Origin: Taeniopygia guttata
Taxonomy: Eukaryota; Chordata; Aves; Passeriformes; Estrildidae
Direction: 5' to 3'
DNA: 64,000 nucleotides
Assembly: GCF_048771995.1 (NCBI RefSeq)
Contig: NC_133037.1
Coordinates: 439,001 to 503,000 of the forward strand
The notes beneath the pieces are model-generated. The model was not told the origin of the DNA. It saw nothing but the letters and a program-made list of their open reading frames with translations, and made no database searches. Positions 16,230 through 28,300 of the stretch are shown here, piece by piece (within the stretch, counting starts at the first letter, position 1; the number at the start of each line of letters is the position of its first letter). Position numbers and translations under genes: made by a program.

Positions 16230-19200
16230 TGGTGAGGCGGGGGCGGGCGGGCACGGGCCGGCGGGGGGCCGGGCAGGAGGGAGCGGGGTCCCGGTGCGGG
16301 CCCGAGCACAGCCGGGTGCGGCCTCCCGCGGCACCGGGCACGGCACGGGGTACACCGGACCCGGCGGGGCGGCCGGGGATGGACCGGGGCCGCAGGGGCC
16401 GCGGCCGCGCTGAGCTCGCTGTGTTCCTTCTCCCCGCAGGTGTCGGTCATTAACACCGTGGACACGTCCCACGAGGACATGATCGTAAGTGTGCCGGGGG
16501 CTGCGCCGCCCGGGCCGGCGGCCGCTGTGGCAGAGCTGCTCCGGGGCTCTCTGCGAGCGCTCGGGGCGGCACGTATGTGCTCCTGTAAGAGCGCACTTGT
16601 GGGGTCCTGGATGCAGAACGCTGTGTGAAATCCTGATATTGCCGTTTTATACTGCGTGGAGAGGAAAACTTGGCTGGGAGGAAAAGGGGAAATTATTTAA
16701 AATCTTAATTTTCACGTGAAAATTAAGGCTTGTTTCTGTGAAATAATAGAGATGTGTGTATATTTGCTGGTACAGACCTTTGGCTGATAAAAATGGTTTT
16801 CCTTTAAGTGGATGTATCTGGGAGTAGATGTATTATTGTGGGTAGGAAGAAACGCTTCAAAGTAATTTGTTGAAGGAAGGAGCCCAGTTAGGTGAGCCTA
16901 GTTCTCCAGGAAGAATTTCTTCACAGAAAAGGCTATTAAACATTGAAAAGGGCTGCCCAGGGAGGTGGTGTAGTCACCATCTCTGAAGGTGTTCAGGAAA
17001 TGACTGGTTGTTGTATGCAGTGTTCTGCATAGTGACAAGAGACAACCGTTGGTCAAAGGTTGTAGTCAGTGACCTTGAACGTCTTTTCCAGCCTTAAAGA
17101 TTCTGTGGTTCAGTGATGGTGAAGTTTCAAATATAATTAAGAGCATTATTTGTGCACCCACTTCACGTTTTAAGAAACAGAAATACATAACTGCTCACTG
17201 CTTTGTAGTCAGCAGCCTCTATTCCCTGTCATGAAAATGCTGTGGTCGTTGCTCAGAATTCCCTGGACTCCTGTGTAACATTTGTGTAGTGATTGAGGAA
17301 GCAGCTGGGGAAACTAGTTGCTTGTGTGGCATGCATGGGTTGTTTAGAACAGTTCTGCTGACCCGGTGTGCGGGGCCTGGGGTGGCTGTGCTGCAGCGGT
17401 CAGTCGCCGTGCCGGGCACACCGTGCTGAGCGCACCGTGCCGGGCACACCGTGCTGAGCACAGCCTTCCCCTCTCTCCTTGCAGCACGATGCACAGATGG
17501 ATTACTACGGCACGCGCCTGGCGACCTGCTCCTCTGACCGATCCGTGAAGATCTTCGATGTCCGCAACGGGGGGCAGATCCTCATGGCGGACCTGAGGGG
17601 GTGAGATGTCACACCAGGAGAGGTTAATCGGGGCAAAATCTTGGTGCTTTGGCCTTTTGCCCTTGGGCAGCACAGAGTGCAGGTTGACTTGCATGCAGGG
17701 TGAACTCCTCCAAGACTGTGCTGAGGAACTTCTCAGAGCTGGGGTGGGGACAGAGCCCCAGTGGGAAGCACAGTGGGGCTTGGTCGTTCATTTAGTACTG
17801 TGCACGTGTGATTTTCAAGAAGTAATATACTGCTACAAGTTGGAATTATTTTCTGTGACAGTGAGAACCCTGTGTCGGGGCACTAACATTGCCATCTTGG
17901 CATTACTCATTCCTCATGTCAGAGCTCTAATCCCTCCCAGCGCAGCGCTTCACAATGGTGATCTGTGAGGCAGCTGCAAGGGGTTTCTCTCAGCTTTTCC
18001 TAATGATGTTGTTTCTTGCAGGCACGAAGGTCCCGTGTGGCAGGTTGCCTGGGCTCATCCTATGTATGGGAATATCTTGGCTTCCTGTTCCTATGACAGG
18101 AAGGTTATCATCTGGAAGGAAGAAAATGGCACTTGGGAAAAGACCTACGAGTACACAGGACATGATTCTTCAGGTATGGAGGGCTGGAGTGTGGAGCTGG
18201 GAAGGAAAAATGAGGAGATGAGGGGATTTGGGTAAGACTGAAATAAATCTGTTACTGTTAAGGAATAAAGCCTGTGTCAAAAAGAAAAGGATAACAACTG
18301 AAGAGAGAGTAAATCTGTTCAGCACTAACAAGACATTTCCCTACGGTTGTATTGCTGGATAACCCACCACTGATTCATACTGTGTGTCCATAGGTGTTGG
18401 TACACAAATAAGTCAGCTTGCAAATAAAGATGTCAGGGAACTGAATTCTTGAGGAAAATACTGTTTACAGTTAGAAAAACTATTTAACCGTGCTGAATTT
18501 TGTTTTAGAATTGAAACTGTCGTGTTCAGATGATTACCCTCCCAATGCAGATCTGTTACTCAGTAAACAATGCTAATTGGCTGGCTTTTGCTGAAATTTG
18601 ACTCATTCTCAGCTTTCAAAGCCACTTGCTTTGGTGACTGTGCCACTGATACCAGTCAGTGAATTGGTCAGTCAGCTTTAGGTAGTCCCTGTGCTGTAAT
18701 CTGGTCTGTCTCGCCCTTCCCAGTGAATTCTGTCTGCTGGGCACCACACGACTATGGACTGATCCTGGCCTGTGGAAGCTCTGACGGGGCCATTTCCTTG
18801 TTGAGCTACACGGGTGATGGGCAGTGGGAAGTCAAAAAGATCAGCAATGCACACACGGTGAGTCTGGTCCTTTGGGGCAGCTCAGAGTTCCCAGAGCTGC
18901 AGATAACACCGAGGTGATGCCTCAGAGACAGGAGTAGATAAGTACTGAAATGAGATGAAATTATGTGAAACATCTAGAACCAAGAATAGTTTCAGTTCAT
19001 CCAGAGTAGGAAGGTATATGTTTTAGTCACTATAGTGAAGTGGAAATACGATGAAGTTTACTAAACAGCACTGGCAATGCCTGTTTATTGGGCATTATTG
19101 TTAAACACAGTGCTGAAAGCTACCTGGTAAGAAATGGCCTTGGTTCTAAGAATACATGCATCAGCTTGAAAAAAATTGTGGGACTTCTGTTTTTTTTCCC

Positions 19201-21751
19201 AAAATCGTAGAGATTTTTGTTTAAGTAGAACATAATAAGCTAATGGCAGTGGCCAGTATAAGGAAATTCAGCTTAGGACCAAAGGTTCCTTCTACTCCTG
19301 TATTCCTAAATCTTAGCAACTGCATGTGCCTGTTATCTTTTCCGTCTCTATCTCCCCAATTTACATATCCAAGATGAACTATTTTGTGTGCAAATACCCT
19401 TCGCTACCTCAGGCTTTCTGAGTAAGTGCCTTAGTGAGGCTACTCTGCATCTGGATTTCTTATTCATCTGATATTCACCCAGCATTGTGTAAGGCTTCAG
19501 TTTTTCTGAGATGGGCTTATTCCCCACTCTTAATAGAAAGTATGCTACATGTTCTTCACTCCCTTAGCAGCCTTTATCTATTGTTTTAGTTAATGAAAGT
19601 GAGCAACTTTTAACAGTGATGTTTTTCATTAACTAGATTGGATGTAATGCAGTTAGCTGGGCTCCTGCTGTTGTACCAGGAAGCCTTATAGAACAGCCCT
19701 CTGGTCAAAAGCCGAACTACATCAAAAGATTTGCATCTGGTGGCTGTGACAACCTGGTCAAGATCTGGAAGTAAGTGTCCTGTCACCAGATAAAACCTGA
19801 TACTTTGGGCTTTGAGTGTCCCTGTTAGTATCTCAAGTAATATTTTTGCCATCCCTATTGTATCATCTTCAAATTACTGTTTTAGAGAAGTGTTTTAAAA
19901 ATGGAAATGTAGTGATGCACAATATCTCCCATGGTTCTTGCCCTTTGTGCCAGCCCTGTGTGATCTTGTTTCCAAGGGTGGCTTTGTAATGGTCTTTGGT
20001 TGCCACTTTGGTAATAGCAGATTGCTGACAGTAACTGGAGGTCAGAACCTCTTTGCCTGTGCTGCTTTCTGTCACCTGGAAGGGATTTTGTCAGTTCAAG
20101 CCATAGAGATTTTTGGAGAAGTAAGGAACCCTTGTGCTTTGCATTGTATTGATGAACAAGGGGTTTGAATGCTACAATCCAAAGCCTTCCCGAGCAGGGC
20201 ATGGGATGATAAAGGATGTTGCTGCTACCCTTCTGACGATGTAGTTGTGTTTTCAGGGAAGAAGAGGGTCAGTGGAAAGAAGAGCAGAAGCTGGAGGCTC
20301 ACAGTGACTGGGTACGAGATGTGGCCTGGGCTCCATCCATAGGTTTGCCAACCAGCACCATTGCTAGCTGCTCACAGGTGAGGTTTCTTTGGAGGCAGGC
20401 ACTAGGTGTGCTCCCTTCCACGTGCTTCCTTCTCCATTTCTCTAGTAAAGGAATTGTAGGGATAGAGCTGCTGTAACAGGTCCTCTAGGCAATCCTTTGC
20501 TATATTTGGGACCCTGCATAAGAGCCTTTGACTCCTGTTCTTCCCAATTGCAGAAGCCCAATAGAAGCATCTCTGGACAAAGGTTTATGAGTGTGTGCCT
20601 CTGTACCATACTGGCTTCTGGTTTGAAAATCATGAGCAGGATGGTCTCACTAGGAGGAAGACTTTCCAACTAACGTCATACTTAGTGTTTTGGGATCAAA
20701 TTTACTGAACTTCCTTCTAAAAATAGTGTTTTCTAATAACTGACATTCTTAATCAGCTCTGATGTCATCAGCCTTTATATTGACTGTTGTGGTTTTTTTG
20801 CTAATCTGTAAATGCTTTTCTTTTTTGACATCAAGAAGACTACTTAGCTCCTGCCATGTGAGTGGAGAACAAAATTTCATTCTGGGGAAGTATTTCAGCT
20901 GATATATATGTATTTTGATGGCTCTTCTCTGGTATTTGCAAGTCATTGTTTGTTAGTTTTTTCATCAGAGTTGTACTCCTGCCTTGCCTTTACCCATAGC
21001 AAGGAGACAGACAGCTTCTTGCTGTGCTGAGCACAAACCCATGCAGACACATCAAAGGTGGTGTGCGAGCTGTGATTTGGAAGTGTAGCTCCAAGGGCAG
21101 TTCAGGGTTATGCTTCTTGGTCTCTGTGTTCTGCAGGATGGCCGAGTGTTTATCTGGACATGCGATGATGCCTCTGGAAACTCCTGGTCACCAAAGCTGC
21201 TGCACAAGTTCAATGATGTTGTCTGGCACGTGAGCTGGTCCATCACTGCCAACATCCTGGCAGTGTCTGGAGGAGACAACAAAGTGAGTACTGCTGCCTT
21301 GGCTTTTACCCTGTGCACCCTGTTTCCAGAGGAGCTGAGATGAGACTCTTGTCAAGTGTTTAACCTCAGGCTGTCATAGAGTCTCCTTTGCTGCAATGGG
21401 GACATTTTTTCTTCTGATTAATCAGGAGGGCAGGAAGACCGTAACCTTTGGAAAACCACTCGCACTGCATTCTGAGTCCTTACTGGAGGGTTGAAATGCA
21501 GGCTGAACTTGATATTTGTGGGGTACTGACAATTCACATACTCTGCTCGTATGACTGCAGGCTATCTGCTGTGGTAGCTCCAAGAAAAGGGGAAACAGGA
21601 TATGTTTAGAGCTGAAAACTGTTCCTGCTCTGTTTTTGAGGTGACACTGTGGAAGGAGTCGGTGGACGGACTGTGGGCATGTATCAGCGATGTGAACAAG
21701 GGCCAAGGAGGGGTGTCTGCTGTGACAGAAGGGCAGCAGAATGAGCAGTGA
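16230..21751 (+). CDS. SEC13: SEC13, COPII coat and nuclear pore WD-repeat protein
   Basis: Coding exons are 16230-16232 (the ATG alone), 16440-16484, 17485-17600, 18022-18173, 18724-18857, 19637-19770, 20257-20377, 21137-21283 and 21641-21751, in phase, giving 320 aa against 322 in human. The N-terminus [16 protein letters not shown] is human-like; the C-terminus is [18 protein letters not shown]. Six WD40 blades are recognisable, with motifs such as [66 protein letters not shown] and [16 protein letters not shown]13 pairs with SEC31 in the outer COPII coat at ER exit sites and with the NUP107 complex at nuclear pores, and it is a GATOR2 subunit. The last intron ends in an unusual but valid TTTTTGAG acceptor. 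Its upstream neighbour shares its promoter, and IRAK2 converges from downstream. Confidence 0.97.
16900..17115 (+). mobile_element. CR1 LINE fragment, 3' end
   Basis: This matches the 3' region of avian CR1: AAGAATTTCTTCACAGAAAA, then GGCTGCCCAGGGAGGTGGTG, AGTCACCATCTCTGAAGGTG and finally TTTTCCAGCCTTAAAGATTC before a CR1-like tail. It lies sense to SEC13 in intron 2. It is a typical 5'-truncated, diverged copy with no coding capacity. The left boundary is approximate. Confidence 0.85.
17407..17462 (+). repeat. 28-bp tandem duplication before SEC13 exon 3
   Basis: Two copies of a GC-rich 28-bp unit (17407-17434 and 17435-17462, beginning CCGTGCCGGGCACACC) differ at one base. They end 22 bases before the first base of SEC13 exon 3 (17485), so they sit where the branch point would be expected. 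Confidence 0.9.
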
Positions 21752-22495
21752 TGCACAATGGAATACTCCAGCTGCAACGAGTGATCACTGTCCCTGATTT
21801 GCAATGTGTCTTTAGATGGATGAGAACTGATTTTATCTAAACTGGACATGAACATGGGAAACAATTATCCAATTTTATGAGCACTCTATTACTGGGAGGC
21901 TACAATATGTTGGTAATCAGCCTTAATTGACATTCCCGTAAATTTAAGGTAAACGGTATAGCCAAGTACTGTGCCTGATACTACTCCTTGGTACTATAGG
22001 AATTATTCCCTGCTCTTCTGGTTTAGGGGTCAAATTTGAGTGGCTGTGCTGTGGTCAGAGTTCACGCACTTCAACAGAAGGGGGAAGCTGTCAAAACAAT
22101 GAGGTGTGGTACTCCTTTATGCAGGGGACAAATACCTGTGCCCTCAAAGACCAGAACTTTGTTTCAGGGGAGGGAATGGGCTGGTGGAGTTCTCGGGTTT
22201 GCTGGCAGTGTGCTAGCTAGCCCTGCTGGTAGCAGTGACATTGTATTTGTGTCTTTCTGAAAATAACGTGCTTGGTGAAAGTCTCTTTGCTTTATTGAGG
22301 ATGAAAAGGAGTAGTGGAATGCACATGTCTTCTGCTTTATAATAATCTCAAACTGGGTTATTTAACCAACATCAATAAATCAAACCATGGTTTGAAGATT
22401 TATTTTTTTTTAGCCACACTTCTGTACTGTACCTCAGTTGTCTGGATTTTTTTTTTGAGATACCGACAGAATAAATCCTATTGGTTAAAACCCGG
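21752..22495 (+). other. SEC13: 3' UTR of SEC13 with candidate poly(A) signals
   Basis: Non-coding sequence after the SEC13 stop. AATAAA occurs at 22374-22379 and again at 22470-22475. Either could be used, giving a UTR of roughly 650-740 nt. Which one is used cannot be decided from sequence. Confidence 0.55.
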
Positions 22496-22749
22496 TGTTC
22501 TGTATTAAATAATCTTTTCACAGGACTGCCTTTTCAAGGCAGTCTGCAGCCAAGCCACAGTCACATATTCCCATCCATGTAATTAGCTTTGCAAGAGCTT
22601 GGCTTTTTTAGTGTTTTTTTTTTTTTCTGATGGTACATCACGAGACAAGGCTTTACAAAGCCATTGCTCTTCCTTTGGTCTTGGCAATTCCCAGGGAGAA
22701 GGTAAGCAGTGCCAGCTTCTCTTTTCTGCTCTTACAACTTTCCTCGTCA

Positions 22750-22985
22750 TGAGGGAAGAAAGAAGGACGTGAACCCGTTCGCGCACTTTGAAGTTATTTT
22801 TCAAACGAACGTTAGCCGGGGGAAAAGCGGCAGCCGCAGGTTCATGGCCCTCAGGGCACAGCCCCGCCCCGGCCGCGCCCTTGGCGCTGATTGGGCGGCG
22901 GGGCGGCGGCGGCGGCGCTGATTGGCTGGGCCGGGAAGGGCGGGAAGGGCGCCGCGCCCGCTCCCCTCAGCCCCGTAGGAATTCT
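22750..22985. promoter_or_regulatory. Orphan CpG island with paired CCAAT boxes
   Basis: A compact GC- and CpG-rich block between the 3' ends of SEC13 and IRAK2, not attached to any gene I can read. On the minus strand it carries two copies of CCAATCAGCGCC (the CCAAT cores are ATTGG at 22890-22894 and 22921-22925 on the plus strand), 31 bases apart, a spacing typical of tandem NF-Y sites. GC boxes (CCCCGCCCC) and a short CGG-rich run are present. The CCAAT orientation favours minus-strand transcription towards the SEC13 3' end. In mammals TATDN2 starts in this relative position and orientation, so this may be a leftover promoter or the promoter of a non-coding RNA. Confidence 0.6.
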
Positions 22986-23184
22986 GTAATTAACTTTACG
23001 GTGAAATTTTTCTCTAGAGCCATCAGAGGGGAAAAAATCAGCTATTTGACAGTGAATGAAGACTGAATGAACATGTTTGTACTAATAATTACTACTGAGA
23101 GCAAAGTGACCCTGAGCTTCTTTTGCCCAAATAGCGATACATTTTCTGTGCCATAAATAATGAAAAAGCAGGCTAGAAAGAAAG

Positions 23185-25312
23185 GAAATTTTCAGGTTTT
23201 TTATTCAAAAAGCTATTAGTAAATGGTAATGCATAAACTGGCTTGTGACCTGCCAAGTTACCTAACAGTGTTAACGTAAAACCACAGTGTCTTATATATG
23301 TCATGCTAAATACTTAAATTTAGGTAACTCTGTAAGACTACCTACAGCACCTCAGAATATTTTAAATAAGACTACCTACAGCACCTCAGAATATTTTAAA
23401 ACTATCAGAGTACAAGACAAAGAATAACAATTCCATTTGGTGATTACAGGAGAACAAAACCTCTAAAGCACTTTTGTGAAACAGAACTGTGCACAAACTA
23501 CATTTCTCAGTTTAAAACTCTCGTATTTCCTATTCTGCTCTGCAGTGTATCCATGTGCATTCCTTTCTGGAGAAGACACGAGGATTTTACCACGGGTCTC
23601 CCAGACTATACCAAAAAATGCATTGTGAAAAACAACGAATATTACATTTTCAGTGCCACAAACTATCTCGATAAATCTCCTGTAGATTAAGCAGCTATTG
23701 ACCAATCTGAGTATCCAGTTCTTATGTCAGTACAAATCTTATCTTGATTTGATTCTGGTAAAATGAAAAAAAAAAAAACTGACACTGGTAAATACAAAGA
23801 CAGTATCCAAGGCACTTATATTTAAGGAATTTTACCAGCTTTTAGTGTAAAGAATAACTTGAGAAATGTGTAGGTAATTCCAGTACTCAGGTCTTTAGCG
23901 AAAATATTTTTACTTGCTCATAATAATACATACAATTAACTAGGTACTGTACAAAAATAGAAGGTCTGAGGCTTTTGTGTAAAGCTAGGAATATATACTT
24001 AGTACACAATTCTACTGAAAATAATTACATATAATTAATTTTATTTTTGTTCCCTGAACTGCACTGTGAATTGCAGCCATTCCTGTTCCCCGTGCTCAGG
24101 AGGCAGCTCACCTGTCTGTAAACTAAGCTACATACTCCAATAATTATTTTGGTCCGTAATAAACCTGTTTTCCCCTAGACTGCACACAAGTGGAATATGC
24201 TAGCAATAATAAAAATAATAAATATCATAAAAACAAAAGTGATACTTTCTTAAGGGGGGTTTCACTTGATCATAAATACACCAGCATACAAGTTTCTATT
24301 TTTTCTTTTGCATGTGATCCCTGGGCCAGAGACCAAGGCTCCTACGACTAAGGGACACCCACAAGGATTCCTCTGAGAATGCCTGGTGAGCGTGGAACCA
24401 TCAACAAGTCCCCTTATTAGCTTATATTTTACTCATTGCCAAAATAAATACAACAGATTATGTTTCAAGTGCCCTATAAAAATCAAAGCTATTTTAAATT
24501 AAAATATTTTCCCTAATCCAAAATATACAACAGTTACTATGTGAAACACAATGAGAAACATTACCATGTAAAGGACACCTAAAAAAAATAATTTCCAAAA
24601 ATATTCCTACGAAGTATTAAACATGATCTTAGAGCTCCCAACAGTGAAATGGAAGGTTGAACTTAAGTGGTGTCACATGTGTATGTGGAGGGATGCTCAG
24701 AGAGTAAAGTGGCTGAAGTTAATTACCTACACCTGTGGTCAGTGCAGTTCAAACCAAGATGAAGCTATGTACAACATTCTGAGAACTTGCATAAAAATAC
24801 CTCTCTCTGGTAATGCAGTGGTTCTGAGTAAGTGGACTAAGATTGTTTGGAACAGGAGAGTAACTGCAAAGCTCCCCAAGGGCTCTGAGGAGTCCTGTCT
24901 GCTGTGGGCAGCGGGCAAACAGCACAGGCTACTGCTGCCTGCCACTGGTCAGTGTTTGCTCTGAAACTCCTGGGACTGTGCTTTAATGAGACCAACAGAT
25001 GCTTCCTGAAACACACTGCAAATCAATCACAAATTATTTTGGCACTTGTTTGCTGTTCCTTTTCACATTGCAGATGGAAAGGCAGAAGGCATTTCTGTGT
25101 ACAGAGTGGGACTGTGCCTTAATCTGCTATAGAACAGGTATTTTCTGGTGCTTCTCCATGTGGTACTTCTTGTTTCCTTCAGTCAGGGTTAGCGTTCCTG
25201 ATCAAAATCTGCTACCTAATCTTAGTGAAAGTACACTTTTACCATCTTTCTAATGAGGAGACAGTCCTTATTTCTTCTTCTGAGCTGGCCACTGCTAATT
25301 AATCCATCCAAT
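23185..25312 (-). other. IRAK2: Probable 3' UTR of IRAK2
   Basis: About 2.1 kb of AT-rich DNA with no coding potential downstream of the IRAK2 stop (25313-25315). Minus-strand AATAAA signals lie at 24040-24045 and 23200-23205. The second would give a UTR of about 2.1 kb, the first about 1.3 kb. The extent is inferred. Confidence 0.5.
23333..23400. repeat. Perfect 34-bp tandem duplication
   Basis: Two identical adjacent 34-bp copies (23333-23366 and 23367-23400, beginning TAAGACTACCTACAGC) close to the distal end of the probable IRAK2 3' UTR. The copies show no difference, implying recent origin. Confidence 0.95.
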
Positions 25313-28300
25313 TTATGATTCAAAAAGTTCAGAACTGTTTAACTTGTCCTCTTCATACAGCAAAATATTTTCCATGAGCTTCTTTTTTTGATCATTTATC
25401 TGTATTTTCCAAGATGTCTCTCTGGATAAGGCTGAAAAACAAAAAAAAAGCCCAAATACTGAGGGAAAAAAAATCCATCTATTGTCTAAGGAATAGATGA
25501 TAATTTTAAATTTAAGAAAAAGCAAGCAACCAGCCAAACAACAAAACCAGCTTAGGAAAAAATCTGATAGAAAACTGCTAAATATTTTGTAGATTTATTA
25601 GTAAATTCATAACCAAGGACAAAAGATTTACTGATATGTGTTTAAAAGTAGGAAGAAAAACCTAAGCCGTTCTGGAGAAGACAGAGTAATTTGTCTCTAG
25701 TAGTGTAAGACACGGGCCCCTTTACCTTGTGGAGCAGACGAAGAGTCCAGGTCTGTGCTGCCCTGCGGAGAGGTGCCCTGTGCAGCAGCTGCTGCCTCCA
25801 GGATGCCATCGCCTCTGGTGCACACCAGGCTTCTCTCCTGCAGTCTCTGGGCAGGCTTTCCCTGCTTGATCCCGTAATCACAGCCCGCCGCTTTTTCGGA
25901 ATTGCTGCACTTGTGGCTAGGTAACTCCTCGGTGGATTTTTCTGGAGGATTCCACATGAAGCTGCTGGACTCATCTGACTCGCAGGGGACCCGTGACACG
26001 TAGATGCCATACGTGTCGGGTGCCACAGCTCCTGTGGAAGGCGCACAGGGGCTGCCACTGGTCAGGATTGCTGCCTGGCTGCTCTCCTCTTTACTCCCCA
26101 CTGCAGAAGGCACATCCACGCTCACACTGGCTGTCTCATCATCAGTTTCTTCTGGAGTGTTCATGGAGAATCCAGAAGTGCTGCTTCCACAGATGTAATG
26201 CTCTTTTAATTTGTTTTCAGCCATTTCCATAATTTCACGTACCTGTTTTTAACAACCAAATCTGTGAATGCATAATAATTCCTGTACCCCTGCTTACACA
26301 TATTCTCCTACGTGAATATTCACAAAAATAAGCAAGACATGAATACTGTATGTTTACACCCTGATGACAAGGAGACTTAAATCTTGACCATGTATTTAAA
26401 ATACTACCTCTGCTATGTTCAAATTCTTCTTTCTCAGGCAAAGGCAGATGGCTGATGCAAAATCAACAGCCACCTCTTCCAGCAAGTGCCCTGCTTTTCT
26501 GTCTAGGTATTTGCAGCAGATTTCCTTGGCAGCCAGTTTTTCCAAATTTTTTACTTTGGAGTTTGAGCCTTCTTTTGCTGATTGAATTTCATCAGCAATC
26601 ATATCTTTCTGTTCAAAGGAAAGAGATGCATTAGTGAAGGCAAAATGAACACAAGCATTTTTTTCTGAATCTCTGAGAATCAGTATTGCTGTGTATTTGT
26701 CATTGGTGTTCCTCAGTGCCTGGTTCACAGACTGAAAACCTTTAATAATCTCTGTTCATGCAACTGACTGAATGTTTGTTCTCACAGGAGAAAAAAAGGC
26801 CAGTGGCTTTCTTTGCATGTGTCCAATATAAAACTTCCTAAAGCGGGGCAAGCTCTTGCTGGCTTGTGCTCATTTATACAGGAATGAAAAAGAGCCAACA
26901 CTGTGTAGAGCAGCATTCTTACACAGGCCTTTATAACATGTTAGAGAAATCAGGAATGTAGCATCTTTGATTTTCTGAACCCCTCTGAACACTTCTGAAT
27001 TGCTTGCAAATAGTGGGAATACTGTTGTTCTCCTCTCCAAGGCTTCAGCCAGACAAGAAATCAGGAGCACGTGCCACTGAAGGAAAGCAGGTGAAGGCTG
27101 CCTTCTACAGGTGGTTTTATTGCATTCAGTGAGTTTGGCTGTTCTGACTGCTTGTGAAACTGGTTGATGTAGCTCTAACCTCGGCTTGGGAAACCAGTGA
27201 GGATATCAGTTCCAGGCATGAGCACAAGATAAATGCCTGATAAACATGACGAAGAGCTTCTGCAGTTCCTGCCTACCCAGGTTTCCCCACTCACTGTGGC
27301 TCACACCACCTCCTTCTGGCACAAAATATGCAGCAGCATTTCAGCACAAAACCTTCTCTTAAATATTTATTTTGCAGTCTCTCCTAATGCAATTCAGGCC
27401 AGCACCCATGAGTGGGTGTGTAAAATGTGAATATCTATTGTGCTTCTGTTCTAATGGCAGGCAGGCTACTGACGTTAATGGAACCAGCATATGGCTCCTA
27501 AACTTCCCTTCTGCAGGACATGTACAGCAGACAGCAAATATCAAATTGTATTTACATAAAATTAAAATTATTTTTATGACAGCAACCCCATACATTTGTA
27601 TTGGTGTTCATTATTGCTGCTTTTTCTTACCAGGTAAATGGGGTGTCTGTCTTCATCCAGTGCCTTAATCCCAGTCAATATCTCTGCTAAGACCTAGAAA
27701 ATGTATTTGAAAGATAAAATTATTTGCTCAGAATTAACTATAATTTTAAAAAATAAGTTTCTAACTAAAGAAATATTGAACTTTTATTGAATATTGAATG
27801 CATTCTGATATTGTATCTTTACTTAAGATGGCTTAACAATGCCAGCTCAGGGCATTTATGAGTCTTTAGATCTACCTCCAGAACGCAGATTTTACAGGTC
27901 AATAGATATTGCTGAAACAAAGCATAAGAAGAAAGTAAAGCTAAATGCAGATAAGAAATCATACTGAACAGAGTAACTCCCTACTTAAATGGAAACACCT
28001 GGAGATGGGTGACATCACAGACTATCAATTATTTTAGCTGAAATTCAAATGAACAGGCAATGTTTGTAGAAGTTCATGTGATAAGTCTGCACGAATTTTG
28101 AGCATCTTGTTTGTTTTAAGCAATCAGCAGTAATACTTTATTTACAATAAAAAACACTTGTTTCTCTTGATTGAAAGATTCACCTAATTTTGCCACAAAC
28201 TGAGATAGATGTATTTGGAATGTGAACAACTAAAAGCAGGATTTCAACACATTATAGAGCCAGCAACTATTATGAAATTGCCTGTAAAATAACCATATGA

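Noticed and set aside
15561-16480. Frames of 200-300 aa across the CAND2/SEC13 promoter
   Set aside because: CpG-island artefacts. Only the short in-phase pieces matching CAND2 exon 1 and SEC13 exon 2 are real.
22750-22985. Short peptide start (MNLRLPLFPRLTFV) on the minus strand of the orphan CpG island
   Set aside because: Fourteen codons then a stop, with no homology seen; not enough to call a coding gene.
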